Part shown: in pieces, positions 21,901-29,529 of the stretch | Layout of the letters: each line of letters begins with the position of its first letter | How positions within the stretch are numbered: position 1 is the stretch's first letter | From: a virus | Reading direction: 5' to 3' (one strand) | DNA: 31,689 nt | Virus record (IMG/VR): IMGVR_UViG_3300020205_000061 | Location: 1-31,689 of that record | Translations under genes and position numbers: made by a program | Notes under the pieces: generated by a model | What the model saw: only the letters and a program-made list of their open reading frames with translations | What the model was told of the DNA's origin: nothing | Database searches by the model: none

Positions 21901-22296
21901 TTAATCTTCATCTTCTTCATCTTCCCAAGCCTGACAAACTCGCATATCGTTACAGATAAAGTTCAGTTTCTCACAATGACCACGATAACCTGCTCCTTTA
22001 TCATAACTACCCATAGGTATTTTTTCAATTCGAACTTGAGTCATGAAAGAATTATCATAATATCCACAGTTTGAGCAATGTTTCCGTCTAGCATCTTTTT
22101 CTTCACATTGCATTGCATCAGCTAAAGCCATATAAAACTCTTTATTAGCACCAGCTTCATTCGTAGGCTTCTCTGGGCCATAATTCCAATCTTCGACTGC
22201 AACGATATAATTTGCATTATTCTCAGCCTTAGTTAAGAATTCTTCTTCACTTGGAAGTCCATTGAATCCCCTAGGGATAACCATAAATTCCTTCAT
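21901..22296 (-). CDS. Cysteine-rich, probable metal-binding protein (131 aa)
   Basis: The protein has a CSNCGYY knuckle (about 74-80) and then GHCEKLNFICNDMRVCQAW, giving five or more cysteines in the C-terminal 60 residues, enough for a zinc or iron-sulphur site. The end is very acidic (EDEEDED). Similar Cys-rich proteins exist as unknown proteins in the structural regions of short-tailed phages. The ATG at 22296 has AAGGAGAAGTT; ATG at 22284 is also in frame. Function unknown; a folding or assembly factor or a minor virion protein are both possible. Confidence 0.7.
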   Translation of the reverse strand: MKEFMVIPRGFNGLPSEEEFLTKAENNANYIVAVEDWNYGPEKPTNEAGANKEFYMALADAMQCEEKDARRKHCSNCGYYDNSFMTQVRIEKIPMGSYDKGAGYRGHCEKLNFICNDMRVCQAWEDEEDED

Positions 22297-22305
22297 AACT
22301 TCTCC

Positions 22306-22641
22306 TTATGTTATTTCTCGCCCAGAGGCACGAATCGTTAAACTGGTTGCTGCACTTGCAAGAGTAGATATAAAGCTACTAGGTTCTAAAGCCTGACCAA
22401 CTAACTCAGGACAAGTATAAGTCTCATCAACTGCAATACTTCTAGCATCTATGATTAAGTTACTTGCACCTGCACTTCCACCACTTGTAACCAAGTTTGC
22501 ACTAAAAGTCACATTGCCAGCACTTGTATTTGTAACTGTAAATTTATCAATAATTGCTTTGCAATTTGTCGCAGTATATTGCGTTGTTTGTGCATTTTCT
22601 GCTTGTTTTGGTGGTATTAATACCTTAATCGTAACTGCCAT
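22306..22641 (-). CDS. Small beta-rich structural-type protein (111 aa), paralogue b
   Basis: This protein is beta-rich with low charge. KFTVTNTSAGNVTFSANLVT (33-52), then GSAGASNLIIDAR, and a C-terminal SLTIRASGREIT. The order matches that of its neighbour at 22651-22986, which has the same length (111 aa), a TVTNT/SIANT strand, a GSAG loop and an ASG-x-E-x-T end. The two probably arose by tandem duplication. Position near the gp10-like gene suggests minor virion proteins. AAGGAGATATT precedes the ATG. Confidence 0.68.
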   Translation of the reverse strand: MAVTIKVLIPPKQAENAQTTQYTATNCKAIIDKFTVTNTSAGNVTFSANLVTSGGSAGASNLIIDARSIAVDETYTCPELVGQALEPSSFISTLASAATSLTIRASGREIT

Positions 22642-22650
22642 AATATCTCC

Positions 22651-22986
22651 TTAAGTAGCTTCTGCTCCACTAGCAATAATCGTTAAACCTGTTGATGTGG
22701 CTTGAATCTGTATCGTATCTCCAGCATTCAGAATCTCAATTCCATTATATTGTAAGGCATTTGCAGTAGGTACTGGCACATCATATAAAAACGCATTTGT
22801 TGTTCCTGCACTACCTGCTGATGGTACTAAAAACACTCGAACTGGTATATCTGCACCAGTTGTATTAGCAATACTGAACTCTTTTAAAAGTGTACGAGTA
22901 CTAGCTGGAACTGTATAGAGTGTAGTCACTCCAGTAGTGATTGCAGCTTGACCTAGTTTGGTAGGGGTTATTACATCGAAAGCCAT
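22651..22986 (-). CDS. Small beta-rich structural-type protein (111 aa), paralogue a
   Basis: This protein has VTTLYTVPASTRTLLKEFSI (19-38), then ANTTGADIPVRVFLVPSAGS and AGDTIQIQATSTGLTIIASG. It is beta-rich and of the same length as the next protein with which it shares the SAG and ASG-x-E-x-T blocks. The fold could be of the head-fibre or decoration type. It overlaps the candidate needle gene by 16 nt. The role in the particle is not known. Confidence 0.7.
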   Translation of the reverse strand: MAFDVITPTKLGQAAITTGVTTLYTVPASTRTLLKEFSIANTTGADIPVRVFLVPSAGSAGTTNAFLYDVPVPTANALQYNGIEILNAGDTIQIQATSTGLTIIASGAEAT

Positions 22987-23456
22987 GTTAGTACCTGATT
23001 TGATCGAACTCGTTGGGTTTGATTAGCATAAGGCAAAATGCCTACAACATCGTGTTCTAACTCAATATTATTACGAATTGGTGCTAAAGCTAATAACTCT
23101 AAAGATTGTGCCAATCGTGGTATTGCATCTAAACTGAGTTGAACTTTTGCATTCAGTACAGCATTATCAACAGCAATATTTTGTCCTAAGACAGGTATTG
23201 CATCTAAAGCCTGTTGAATTTTAGCACTTAAAACTGCATCTTCAACTTCTGTACTTTGAGCCAAACTAGCAATTTCAGCCAAAGCATTATTTGCAGAAGC
23301 AAATGCTGTATCTGCCTGATATTCAAAATCAGTACCAACAATGACTTGTAACGTATCTACAGTTGAAAACAATAACTCAAACTGCTTAATCTGTTGTTGA
23401 TCAGACAGAAAAGTAGCTAATTGATCTCTGGTTAAGTTGAGTTTAGTGAATGCCAT
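22971..23456 (-). CDS. Repeat-containing tail protein, candidate needle (161 aa)
   Basis: The N-terminus MAFTKLNLTRDQLATFLSDQ and QQIKQFELLFSTVD is a common opening of small phage tail proteins. The centre has a 25-residue repeat in three copies: about 46-70 (degenerate), 71-95 and 96-120, with VEDAVLSAKIQQALDAIPVL against VDNAVLNAKVQLSLDAIPRL. Such helical repeats suggest a trimeric coiled coil. It directly follows the gp10-like gene, the position of the P22 tail needle gp26 that plugs the tail. Its needle role is inferred from position and repeat; sequence similarity to gp26 is not visible. Confidence 0.55.
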   Translation of the reverse strand: MAFTKLNLTRDQLATFLSDQQQIKQFELLFSTVDTLQVIVGTDFEYQADTAFASANNALAEIASLAQSTEVEDAVLSAKIQQALDAIPVLGQNIAVDNAVLNAKVQLSLDAIPRLAQSLELLALAPIRNNIELEHDVVGILPYANQTQRVRSNQVLTWLSM

Positions 23457-24865
23457 TAGTATGCTAATGCCTCAATCTGTGCTTCCAAACGAGCATAAGA
23501 TACATGGGAATCACTATCACCTTGAAAGCGTTGGATTCTCCAATTTCTCATGTGTCCTTGCTGAAACCATGAAAGTCTTTTTTTACGATTACCTATAGTT
23601 CCAACTGAAATAAATCGATCTTGACTATAAGTTAATCCATCAACTGTATAGCTTGTAGAGATTTGAGGTTCAGTTCCTAATTCAACATTTCCAGTTAAAC
23701 TAACCAGTTCAAGTTGCTTCATTAAAGCACCCTTGCCCTCGTTATAAACAATCAATGTACCAAACTCCCATCTAACCTGTTCACCCCAATGGTGACCGAT
23801 ATCTTGCACCAAATAGCCAATATTCGTTGATTGAGGATCACCAACTAGCCATTTGTCATAACACCAGACTAAATTTCTCGCTCGATATTGATTAAAACCT
23901 ACGATTGTACTTACCAAAGTAAACCAAACTTGAGTTTGCAATGCTAGTGAAGCTGAAGCATCATAAACAATGGTTCGATCAGGTAAATGCACATATAAGT
24001 GTTGATGACTCTTATCGTTCCTTGCTTCTATTTTGACTAAAGCTAATTGTGCTTCTGTGTATTCTAAGAGTAGATTATCGATCTCTTGCGTACTAATCTT
24101 CTCAGTTTGTGCTGCAGCTCCTACATAAATTGCAGGTGCTTCATTTCTACCACTACCTAAAAATGCAATTCGATCAACATAAACACAGCAAGCAAAAACT
24201 CCTACACAACCTTTTTGTACTTGAGCACCACTAATTACTTGAAATGGAAAAGGAATAGCCAATGCAGTATTATCGTAAACTTCCATCGTGTATCGATTAA
24301 TTGCATAAACTTCGTTTCGTAAACGCAACAAAGAAGTAACTGGATCAGGATCAGCAATAGGTTCTTCAAACGCAAAAGCACCAATCGTAAATGGATCACC
24401 AATATCAGTTAAAAATAATCGTTCACCGTCAGTAATCATGAATCTGCCATCAATGAAGCAGAAATCAATAATAAAGCCAATCGTTACTGCTGAGTAGTTT
24501 GCTTGAGTTAATGTAGTACCATTCCAAAAGAACATATTGCCACCAGAACAAACACCTAACTCATTAAAACTGTAATCAAAAGTAACTAGATTAGAACCAC
24601 CAACTTCACCTAAAACTGTAACTGTTCCTGTACTTGAAATTTCTACCAATTTAGTCCCCATGACTCGATAGCATTCATTATTCCAATTAATGCCACCTCG
24701 ATCAATGCCTGGTCCTGTTCCATTCGAAACAATTCCATCCCCTGGTCGTAAAAACCCTGAACTAATACCTGATTCTTTAGGTACAGGCACAAGATTAACT
24801 GGATAACTAGTACGCAGTTCAGGAGTGCTATCTACATAAATTCCGTTCAGAATAGGTATCTGCAT
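23456..24865 (-). CDS. Packaged DNA stabilisation protein, gp10-like (469 aa)
   Basis: This 469-aa protein matches the P22 gp10 family (472 aa), the hub that continues the tail beneath gp4 and closes the portal channel. The N-terminus IPILNGIYVDSTPELRTSYP (3-22) and VNLVPVPKESGISSGFLRPG (23-42) is diagnostic. It is followed by a long beta-propeller-like series of strands (MFFWNGTTL, FIDGRFMITDGERLFLTDIG). The start and stop each share a single base with neighbours. It is essential for keeping DNA in the head in P22. Confidence 0.9.
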   Translation of the reverse strand: MQIPILNGIYVDSTPELRTSYPVNLVPVPKESGISSGFLRPGDGIVSNGTGPGIDRGGINWNNECYRVMGTKLVEISSTGTVTVLGEVGGSNLVTFDYSFNELGVCSGGNMFFWNGTTLTQANYSAVTIGFIIDFCFIDGRFMITDGERLFLTDIGDPFTIGAFAFEEPIADPDPVTSLLRLRNEVYAINRYTMEVYDNTALAIPFPFQVISGAQVQKGCVGVFACCVYVDRIAFLGSGRNEAPAIYVGAAAQTEKISTQEIDNLLLEYTEAQLALVKIEARNDKSHQHLYVHLPDRTIVYDASASLALQTQVWFTLVSTIVGFNQYRARNLVWCYDKWLVGDPQSTNIGYLVQDIGHHWGEQVRWEFGTLIVYNEGKGALMKQLELVSLTGNVELGTEPQISTSYTVDGLTYSQDRFISVGTIGNRKKRLSWFQQGHMRNWRIQRFQGDSDSHVSYARLEAQIEALAY

Positions 24866-25155
24866 TATTTTTTATTTCTTTTAGTAATCGCTTTTGCTTT
24901 AGATTTAGCATCTGCCTTTGAACTTGCACCCCAAGCATTTAATGATAAAAGTAGTCTTGTAGGTTTTCCATCTTTATATTCTGGCCCTTCATTACCAGCC
25001 ATTCTAGCTAAGAAACTTGCCCTTCTAGGATTGTCTCCAGACTTGACTGGTGGTTTTAAATTCATGCCTTCAGCTTTAGCACTTGCACGACCTTTAGCGT
25101 TCAAACCACCTTTCGGGTTCTGTCCTTCTTTTCGTGCATAGGCTGGAGTTTTCAT
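24865..25155 (-). CDS. Small Lys/Ala-rich conserved protein (96 aa)
   Basis: The block KTPAYARKEGQNPKGGLNAK (2-21), then GRASAKAEGMNLKPPVKSGD and NPRRASFLARM, GKPTRLLLSLNAWGAS, DAKSKAKAI is well known from small unnamed proteins of cyanophages and other aquatic phages. It is strongly basic. It overlaps its upstream partner by 4 nt (ATGA) and shares a base with the gp10-like gene. A DNA- or head-associated role is plausible but not known. Confidence 0.75.
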   Translation of the reverse strand: MKTPAYARKEGQNPKGGLNAKGRASAKAEGMNLKPPVKSGDNPRRASFLARMAGNEGPEYKDGKPTRLLLSLNAWGASSKADAKSKAKAITKRNKK

Positions 25156-25385
25156 CTAAAGCCCTTAATCTTTTCTGCAATCTTTTTAGGTTGTTTTGCA
25201 AACTGTTTACCTTTGGCAGTAGCCTCTCGCTTGGCTCTAGTAGTCGCTGAATACTCAGCACTTGTTAATGCTTTAATAGCCTTTTCGGGCAAATATCTTT
25301 CACCAGTCTCAGATGATGGCTTACCTGATTTAGTAGTCCATTTCTGAGCACCCCAATCTTTAAGGCTTTTCTGTGGTGCTTTCAT
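25152..25385 (-). CDS. Small basic conserved protein (77 aa)
   Basis: This is a strongly basic protein with KSLKDWGAQKWTTKSGKPSS (6-25), then ETGERYLPEKAIKALT, AEYSATTRAKREATAKGKQF and a Lys-rich end. The pattern recurs in small proteins of aquatic phages. It has ATGA overlaps on both sides and belongs to a run of three basic genes before gp10-like. Function unknown. Confidence 0.72.
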   Translation of the reverse strand: MKAPQKSLKDWGAQKWTTKSGKPSSETGERYLPEKAIKALTSAEYSATTRAKREATAKGKQFAKQPKKIAEKIKGFR

Positions 25386-25561
25386 TTATAACCACCACCT
25401 TTAGCTTTATATTCTTTCGCTAATAACTGGGCTTTTCTAGCTGACCATTCTCCTGCATCTGTTCCTTGCGTAGACTTACCTTTGATCTTCTCAAATAGTT
25501 TTTTACGCATTGTTGGCTTTGTATAGTTTCCAGCACTATTAACAGAAGATTTTGTTGCCAT
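25382..25561 (-). CDS. Small basic conserved protein (59 aa)
   Basis: I read this frame directly: ATG at 25561, TGA at 25382-25384. The protein begins MATKSSVNSAGNYTKPTMRK and ends with GEWSARKAQLLAKEYKAKGG-GYK, a block I recognise from small conserved proteins of cyanophages and other large-water phages. It shares a base with the stop of the upstream gene and overlaps the next by 4 nt. Confidence 0.75.
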   Translation of the reverse strand: MATKSSVNSAGNYTKPTMRKKLFEKIKGKSTQGTDAGEWSARKAQLLAKEYKAKGGGYK

Positions 25562-26610
25562 TATGCAGTTACAGCCTTAATGACTGCAAATGCAATAACA
25601 ATCGCTTCAGATAATGAACCTAAAGAAATATTACGCACATTGATACTTGCTGAACCTGCAGCAGACTGAGCATTTAATAAATATGAACCAGCAGTACCAC
25701 CACTAATATGATTCATAATCAAAATATCACCAGCTTCAATTACTGTATTAGTTAAGGTAAAACTTACTGTAGTAGATGCAGCTAATGCAGCACCATCTAG
25801 TGTAATTTGTCCAGTAGATTTACTTAATGTTACTCCTGTAGCTTTACTAGTTATTTGAGTAACAGTTCCACCTGCGCCTGTAGCATATCCATGCTTACCA
25901 GTACTTGAGATAACTTGATTACCTGTTGTGCTAAGACTTGTACCAGTAGCTACACCTAAAGTTGGAGTTACCAAAGCAGGACTAGTAAATGTTCCTGTAG
26001 TTACTGTTGGATTAGTGATTGTTGGTGTTACTAATGTTGGACTAGTTGCAAATACTAAAACTCCTGTACCGGTCTCATCAGTCATTGCAGCTCTAAGATT
26101 AGCACTTGACGGAACTGCTAAGAAAGCCTGTACATTCGTACCATAAACTGCATCAGCATTAATTTGATACCAAGAATTTGTTGGTTGATAGTATCTCAAT
26201 ATAGTTGCAGTACCAGCACCCAAAAATGATACAGTCCCAAAGATTGCAGTTGCACCATTTAAAGCAATCGTTAAAGATGTGATTTCTTGCGTAGTTGTGA
26301 TTAATACCGTTGTGCCATCAGGAACACCAGTATTCAAAGGTAATGTAATCGTGCCACTTGCTAATGTACTAGCAGGTTGAATTAACATCCATTGGGTATC
26401 ACTTACTGGTGTTGGTACGGTTATATTAAATCCAGCACTAGGTACATATAAATTAGTCGAAACTGTTGGACTAGCAAAAGTCTGCTGAAAATAGGTAAGC
26501 AAACTACCTATTGATGTTCTTCTTGCATCGCCATTATTTGGTGAATATACAGGTAACTGATCTCCACTAGATATTGTACTGAGTACAGGAAGTTGATTAA
26601 TTGTTGGCAT
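25561..26610 (-). CDS. Structural protein, fibre/decoration type (349 aa)
   Basis: From the ATG at 26610 the protein starts MPTINQLPVLSTISSGDQLP and VYSPNNGDARRTSIGSLLTY, an attachment-type opening seen in phage head and tail appendages. A Thr/Pro repeat zone follows (TLVTPTITNPTVTTGTFTSP, about 220-239), then a C-terminal domain with KHGYATGAGGTVTQITSKAT and ISLGSLSEAIVIAFAVIKAV that recurs in structural proteins. AAGGATAATC gives the right start; the longer frame to 26700 would run over the gp4-like gene. It may form an appendage between head and tail. Confidence 0.7.
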   Translation of the reverse strand: MPTINQLPVLSTISSGDQLPVYSPNNGDARRTSIGSLLTYFQQTFASPTVSTNLYVPSAGFNITVPTPVSDTQWMLIQPASTLASGTITLPLNTGVPDGTTVLITTTQEITSLTIALNGATAIFGTVSFLGAGTATILRYYQPTNSWYQINADAVYGTNVQAFLAVPSSANLRAAMTDETGTGVLVFATSPTLVTPTITNPTVTTGTFTSPALVTPTLGVATGTSLSTTGNQVISSTGKHGYATGAGGTVTQITSKATGVTLSKSTGQITLDGAALAASTTVSFTLTNTVIEAGDILIMNHISGGTAGSYLLNAQSAAGSASINVRNISLGSLSEAIVIAFAVIKAVTA

Positions 26611-26618
26611 GATTATCC

Positions 26619-27098
26619 TTAATATTCTAATGGGCCATCTGGCCCTGCATCCACAGGGAAATATGGTGGTCTGACAAATGGATTGTCGTAGACTCTCCAA
26701 GGTTTATTACCTGCACCTGCTGGCATAGTAGCTGGCAGTTGTTTCTCAAGTGGGAATGTTGCTCGTTGTAACAAAATATCATAGCCCTGTTTTGCAACAG
26801 CTTTCGTTTCCATCATGACTACTCTGCCATAACTAGGAGCAAGTCGTATTCCTAAACTGCAAATAATTGCTTCATAAGCTGAGTCTGGCACTAGTGTTTC
26901 TTCATCTAAACTACCATCTTCAGGACTAGATGGCAAAGGGTATCCTAAACGAATGCCTTTTGCATTCCAGTCTGCCATCATCGCATCAAGCCTTCTTCTA
27001 GCTGATTCGAGTTGTTCAGGTTGCATATCGAATGTATACGATGCTAAACCAATTTCTTCTAAGGAAGCCTCTACAAATTGTCGTTTAGTGTAACCCAT
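26619..27098 (-). CDS. Tail accessory factor, gp4-like (159 aa)
   Basis: This protein matches the P22 gp4 family (166 aa), which binds beneath the portal to extend the channel and start the tail. The opening YTKRQFVEASLEEIGLASYT (3-22), then ESARRRLDAMMADWNAKGIR (31-50), LGYPLP, and VPDSAYEAIICSLGIRLAPS are typical. The C-terminus has proline-rich turns. It shares a single base with the upstream small gene. P22 gp4 can also have muramidase activity, but I cannot see such a site here. Confidence 0.88.
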   Translation of the reverse strand: MGYTKRQFVEASLEEIGLASYTFDMQPEQLESARRRLDAMMADWNAKGIRLGYPLPSSPEDGSLDEETLVPDSAYEAIICSLGIRLAPSYGRVVMMETKAVAKQGYDILLQRATFPLEKQLPATMPAGAGNKPWRVYDNPFVRPPYFPVDAGPDGPLEY

Positions 27099-27394
27099 TA
27101 CACTCCCATAGTTTCATTGATACGATTAAGTAAAGTTGAATCTTTCCAACGCTTATCAATTACTAATCCTATTTTATCAGCTTGTTGCACCATTTCTTCA
27201 CGACTTATTTCTTTTATTGGTTCTTTTATAACTTCTTGATAAACTTCAATGCTTTGACCAATAGGTGATGGATGCACTTGCTTAATCAACTTGCGTTCTA
27301 TTGCCTGTTGTTTTCTAACTTTACGTTTTTCTAACCTCACCTTTTGCCAAGGTGAAATAGTTTTAATCTTAGTAATTGCAGCAGACTTAATCAT
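27098..27394 (-). CDS. Hypothetical basic protein in head-completion region (98 aa)
   Basis: The N-terminal half is very basic (WQKVRLEKRKVRKQQAIERK, about 16-35) and the C-terminal half is a mixed helix (MVQQADKIGLVIDKRW). No signal or cysteine. It lies between the 53-aa basic gene (4-nt overlap) and the gp4-like gene (1-nt overlap). I do not recognise it. A role in DNA contact or head completion is only guessed from charge and place. Confidence 0.68.
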   Translation of the reverse strand: MIKSAAITKIKTISPWQKVRLEKRKVRKQQAIERKLIKQVHPSPIGQSIEVYQEVIKEPIKEISREEMVQQADKIGLVIDKRWKDSTLLNRINETMGV

Positions 27395-27552
27395 TTTTTC
27401 ATTGGTGCTTTGCTAGGCTTACCTGCAGACTTTGCAGATTTAGCAGCCATACCTAAAGACATAGCAACTGCCTGTTTTTGTGGCTTTCCTGCTTTCATTT
27501 CCATCTTGATATTCTTAGAAATGGTTTTAGGTGAATAACCTTTTTTCATCAT
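27391..27552 (-). CDS. Very basic small protein, DUF6496-like (53 aa)
   Basis: I read this frame directly: ATG at 27552 (followed by a second ATG), TGA at 27391-27393 in an ATGA overlap with the next gene. The protein MMKKGYSPKTISKNIKMEMK and AGKPQKQAVAMSLGMA ends with Lys/Ala/Ser repeats. The KPQKQAVA block is that of small conserved phage proteins (DUF6496 type). GGAGAGTATC is the ribosome site; it lies in a possible CTCC-A7-GGAG hairpin. Confidence 0.68.
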   Translation of the reverse strand: MMKKGYSPKTISKNIKMEMKAGKPQKQAVAMSLGMAAKSAKSAGKPSKAPMKK

Positions 27553-27605
27553 GATACTCTCCAAAAAAAGGAGTAGACCAACAAGATGTCAGCCTACCCA
27601 ATACA

Positions 27606-28217
27606 TTAAGAAATACGATAAGCAATAAACGTATCTGCAGCAGTTTTGCGTAAACGGAATCTAGCTGTTGAGCCAGCCGTTGCAGCAGTCACAGCAGCAC
27701 CAACAATAGTTACACCTGTATTAACTGTAATAGTCAAAATAAATGCACCCAAAGTAATAAATGTACAATCAAATGCTTCACCGATTGCCCATTCAGTTGC
27801 TAAGTCCAGATTTGCACCTGTTGGTAGTTGAAGATTACGATTCTGCGTTATTGTTGATGTAACGATACCAGTTAAGATATTCGCTGCTGTAGCAATCATC
27901 GAACCGCCATCAGCTATATCTGCTGGTGCTCCTTGTTCTTGCCAATTTCCATCATCACTAATGACAGGTGATACACCAACGGCATAACTTGCACCAGATG
28001 CACCAGCTTGAATAATGACTGTAGTTGCAGCACTAAATGCAGCAGATGTGTAAGTAGTATTTTCAACTACAGACAACAAGTCATTCGTCTCAGGGAAATT
28101 GGGATAACCAACTTCTTGAAACACGCTAGTTGGTGAATAAGACTGTACTACAATCTTCTCACCGGCTGGTACTGATACAGTCGCTGTACCTTGATTAAAA
28201 ACAATGTTATAACTCAT
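27606..28217 (-). CDS. Head-associated beta-rich protein (203 aa)
   Basis: This protein lies directly after the coat gene. It is beta-rich, with VSVPAGEKIVVQSYSPTSVF (14-33), then NGTTY-like strands, GVSPVISDDGNWQEQGAPAD near 82-101, and TARFRLRKTAADTFIAYRIS at the end. The QEQGAPAD and RFRLRKTA-type blocks recur in phage head proteins encoded behind the capsid gene. A decoration or head fibre role is likely. It is not a known P22 gene; P22 has no such insertion between coat and gp4. Confidence 0.7.
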   Translation of the reverse strand: MSYNIVFNQGTATVSVPAGEKIVVQSYSPTSVFQEVGYPNFPETNDLLSVVENTTYTSAAFSAATTVIIQAGASGASYAVGVSPVISDDGNWQEQGAPADIADGGSMIATAANILTGIVTSTITQNRNLQLPTGANLDLATEWAIGEAFDCTFITLGAFILTITVNTGVTIVGAAVTAATAGSTARFRLRKTAADTFIAYRIS

Positions 28218-28226
28218 GATCGTTCC

Positions 28227-29513
28227 TTATGCTTGGTTAAATAACAAAATGCCAGACATCTCAGGCTGTTTATTGACCACACCGAATAATGTATCTAGAC
28301 GATACTTAGTTTTCATTGTGTTCACATCGTATTGCTTCTGCATGACCAACTCGATACCTTGATCTGTAGAAGCACGCATTACTGCAACTCCTGCATCACT
28401 TGGTACTGCATAACGACCAGGCAATATTTCTAAAGCATCTTTTTGCCAGAAGCAGTTAATCGGTGCAGTTGTAGTATTCAATCGGTTGATTGTACGACCA
28501 GAAGCAGCAGTTACGATACAGTTTTGATACTGTAGTTCTGCATCAGTTCCACCTTGAGCCGAAATAATCGGAGGTGTAATAACGCAAGTCGTAGCATTTG
28601 TAACGGAAACCACTCGGAAAGTCTTGGAGAATCCAGTACCTTGCTTAGTGATGTGATGTACAGCTTCAACTCCTTGAATCTCAATAGCAGTTCCTGCTGG
28701 TAAGTCTGTTGTGCTAGAAACAGTTATAGTCTGGAATCGATTATCTACGTTCTGAGTTTCACCAGTTACGGCAGTTTGAGTTGCTGTTGGAACATAGTAG
28801 TTATTAGCAGAAGCTAATGTGCTCATTGTTGGATCAGCACCAGTCGCACCAGTTAGACGATTTGCGTAGTCTAGTTTATAGGTTTCGAAACCTGCAACCA
28901 TACCAACATAAGACCGTTCAAACGCTGTGTTTGACTTGTTACCTGCAAAACTACGAGATACAGAAGCACCACCTGCACCACCGGCAATGTTACCAGCAAT
29001 ACCGTTGTAATCACGACTTGATAGAGCCATGTAACGATCAAAGGATTGAACTCCTTGCTCATTCATAACTGAATCGCATAATGCTACATCGTCATAGTCA
29101 CCAGCAGCAGTAGAAACAGTTACAACTAATGAACCTTGAGCAGCAGCTACGTTCATAATTGCAATGTTAATATCTGAGGCTAATTTCTGTTTTGCAGCTT
29201 CACCCAAACGACCTTCTTGGAGTGCATCACGCAACTCTAAGGCATCGAGGATAAAAGGTACAGACTTTTGAAAACCTAATGTTGCCGGTACTGACAACTG
29301 TGTATAAGCACCAAAGTTACCAGTCTGATCCATACCATCATAAGACTGAGCAATATATGGCTGTGGTCGATAGATTACGTTGTTTGTGCGTTCCATCATT
29401 GAACCATCTGTATTGTAGATGGATACATTTCTTGATAATACTAAAGCATCGTTAAAGCCTTCGAGGATGTCCTCAAACGCTACACGTTCTTCTTTACTGA
29501 ATGAATTACTCAT
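28227..29513 (-). CDS. Major coat protein, P22 gp5-like (428 aa)
   Basis: At 428 aa it is almost the length of P22 coat (430 aa). It has the HK97-like fold of that family. The N-terminal helix FSKEERVAFEDILEGFNDAL (5-24) is followed by YRPQPYIAQSYDGMDQTGNF, VPATLGFQKSVPFILDALEL, a domain rich in beta strands around residues 250-350 (the inserted I-domain region) and a C-terminal RLDTLFGVVNKQPEMSGILL. AGGAGCTCATT is a strong ribosome site, as expected for the most abundant protein. It follows scaffold by 16 bp. Confidence 0.92.
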   Translation of the reverse strand: MSNSFSKEERVAFEDILEGFNDALVLSRNVSIYNTDGSMMERTNNVIYRPQPYIAQSYDGMDQTGNFGAYTQLSVPATLGFQKSVPFILDALELRDALQEGRLGEAAKQKLASDINIAIMNVAAAQGSLVVTVSTAAGDYDDVALCDSVMNEQGVQSFDRYMALSSRDYNGIAGNIAGGAGGASVSRSFAGNKSNTAFERSYVGMVAGFETYKLDYANRLTGATGADPTMSTLASANNYYVPTATQTAVTGETQNVDNRFQTITVSSTTDLPAGTAIEIQGVEAVHHITKQGTGFSKTFRVVSVTNATTCVITPPIISAQGGTDAELQYQNCIVTAASGRTINRLNTTTAPINCFWQKDALEILPGRYAVPSDAGVAVMRASTDQGIELVMQKQYDVNTMKTKYRLDTLFGVVNKQPEMSGILLFNQA

Positions 29514-29529
29514 AATGAGCTCCTATTGT

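Noticed and set aside
25561-26700. Longer start of the fibre/decoration protein at 26700
   Set aside because: The first 30 residues (Cys/Arg-rich) are the shadow of the gp4-like gene; the ATG at 26610 has AAGGATAATC and a typical N-terminus.
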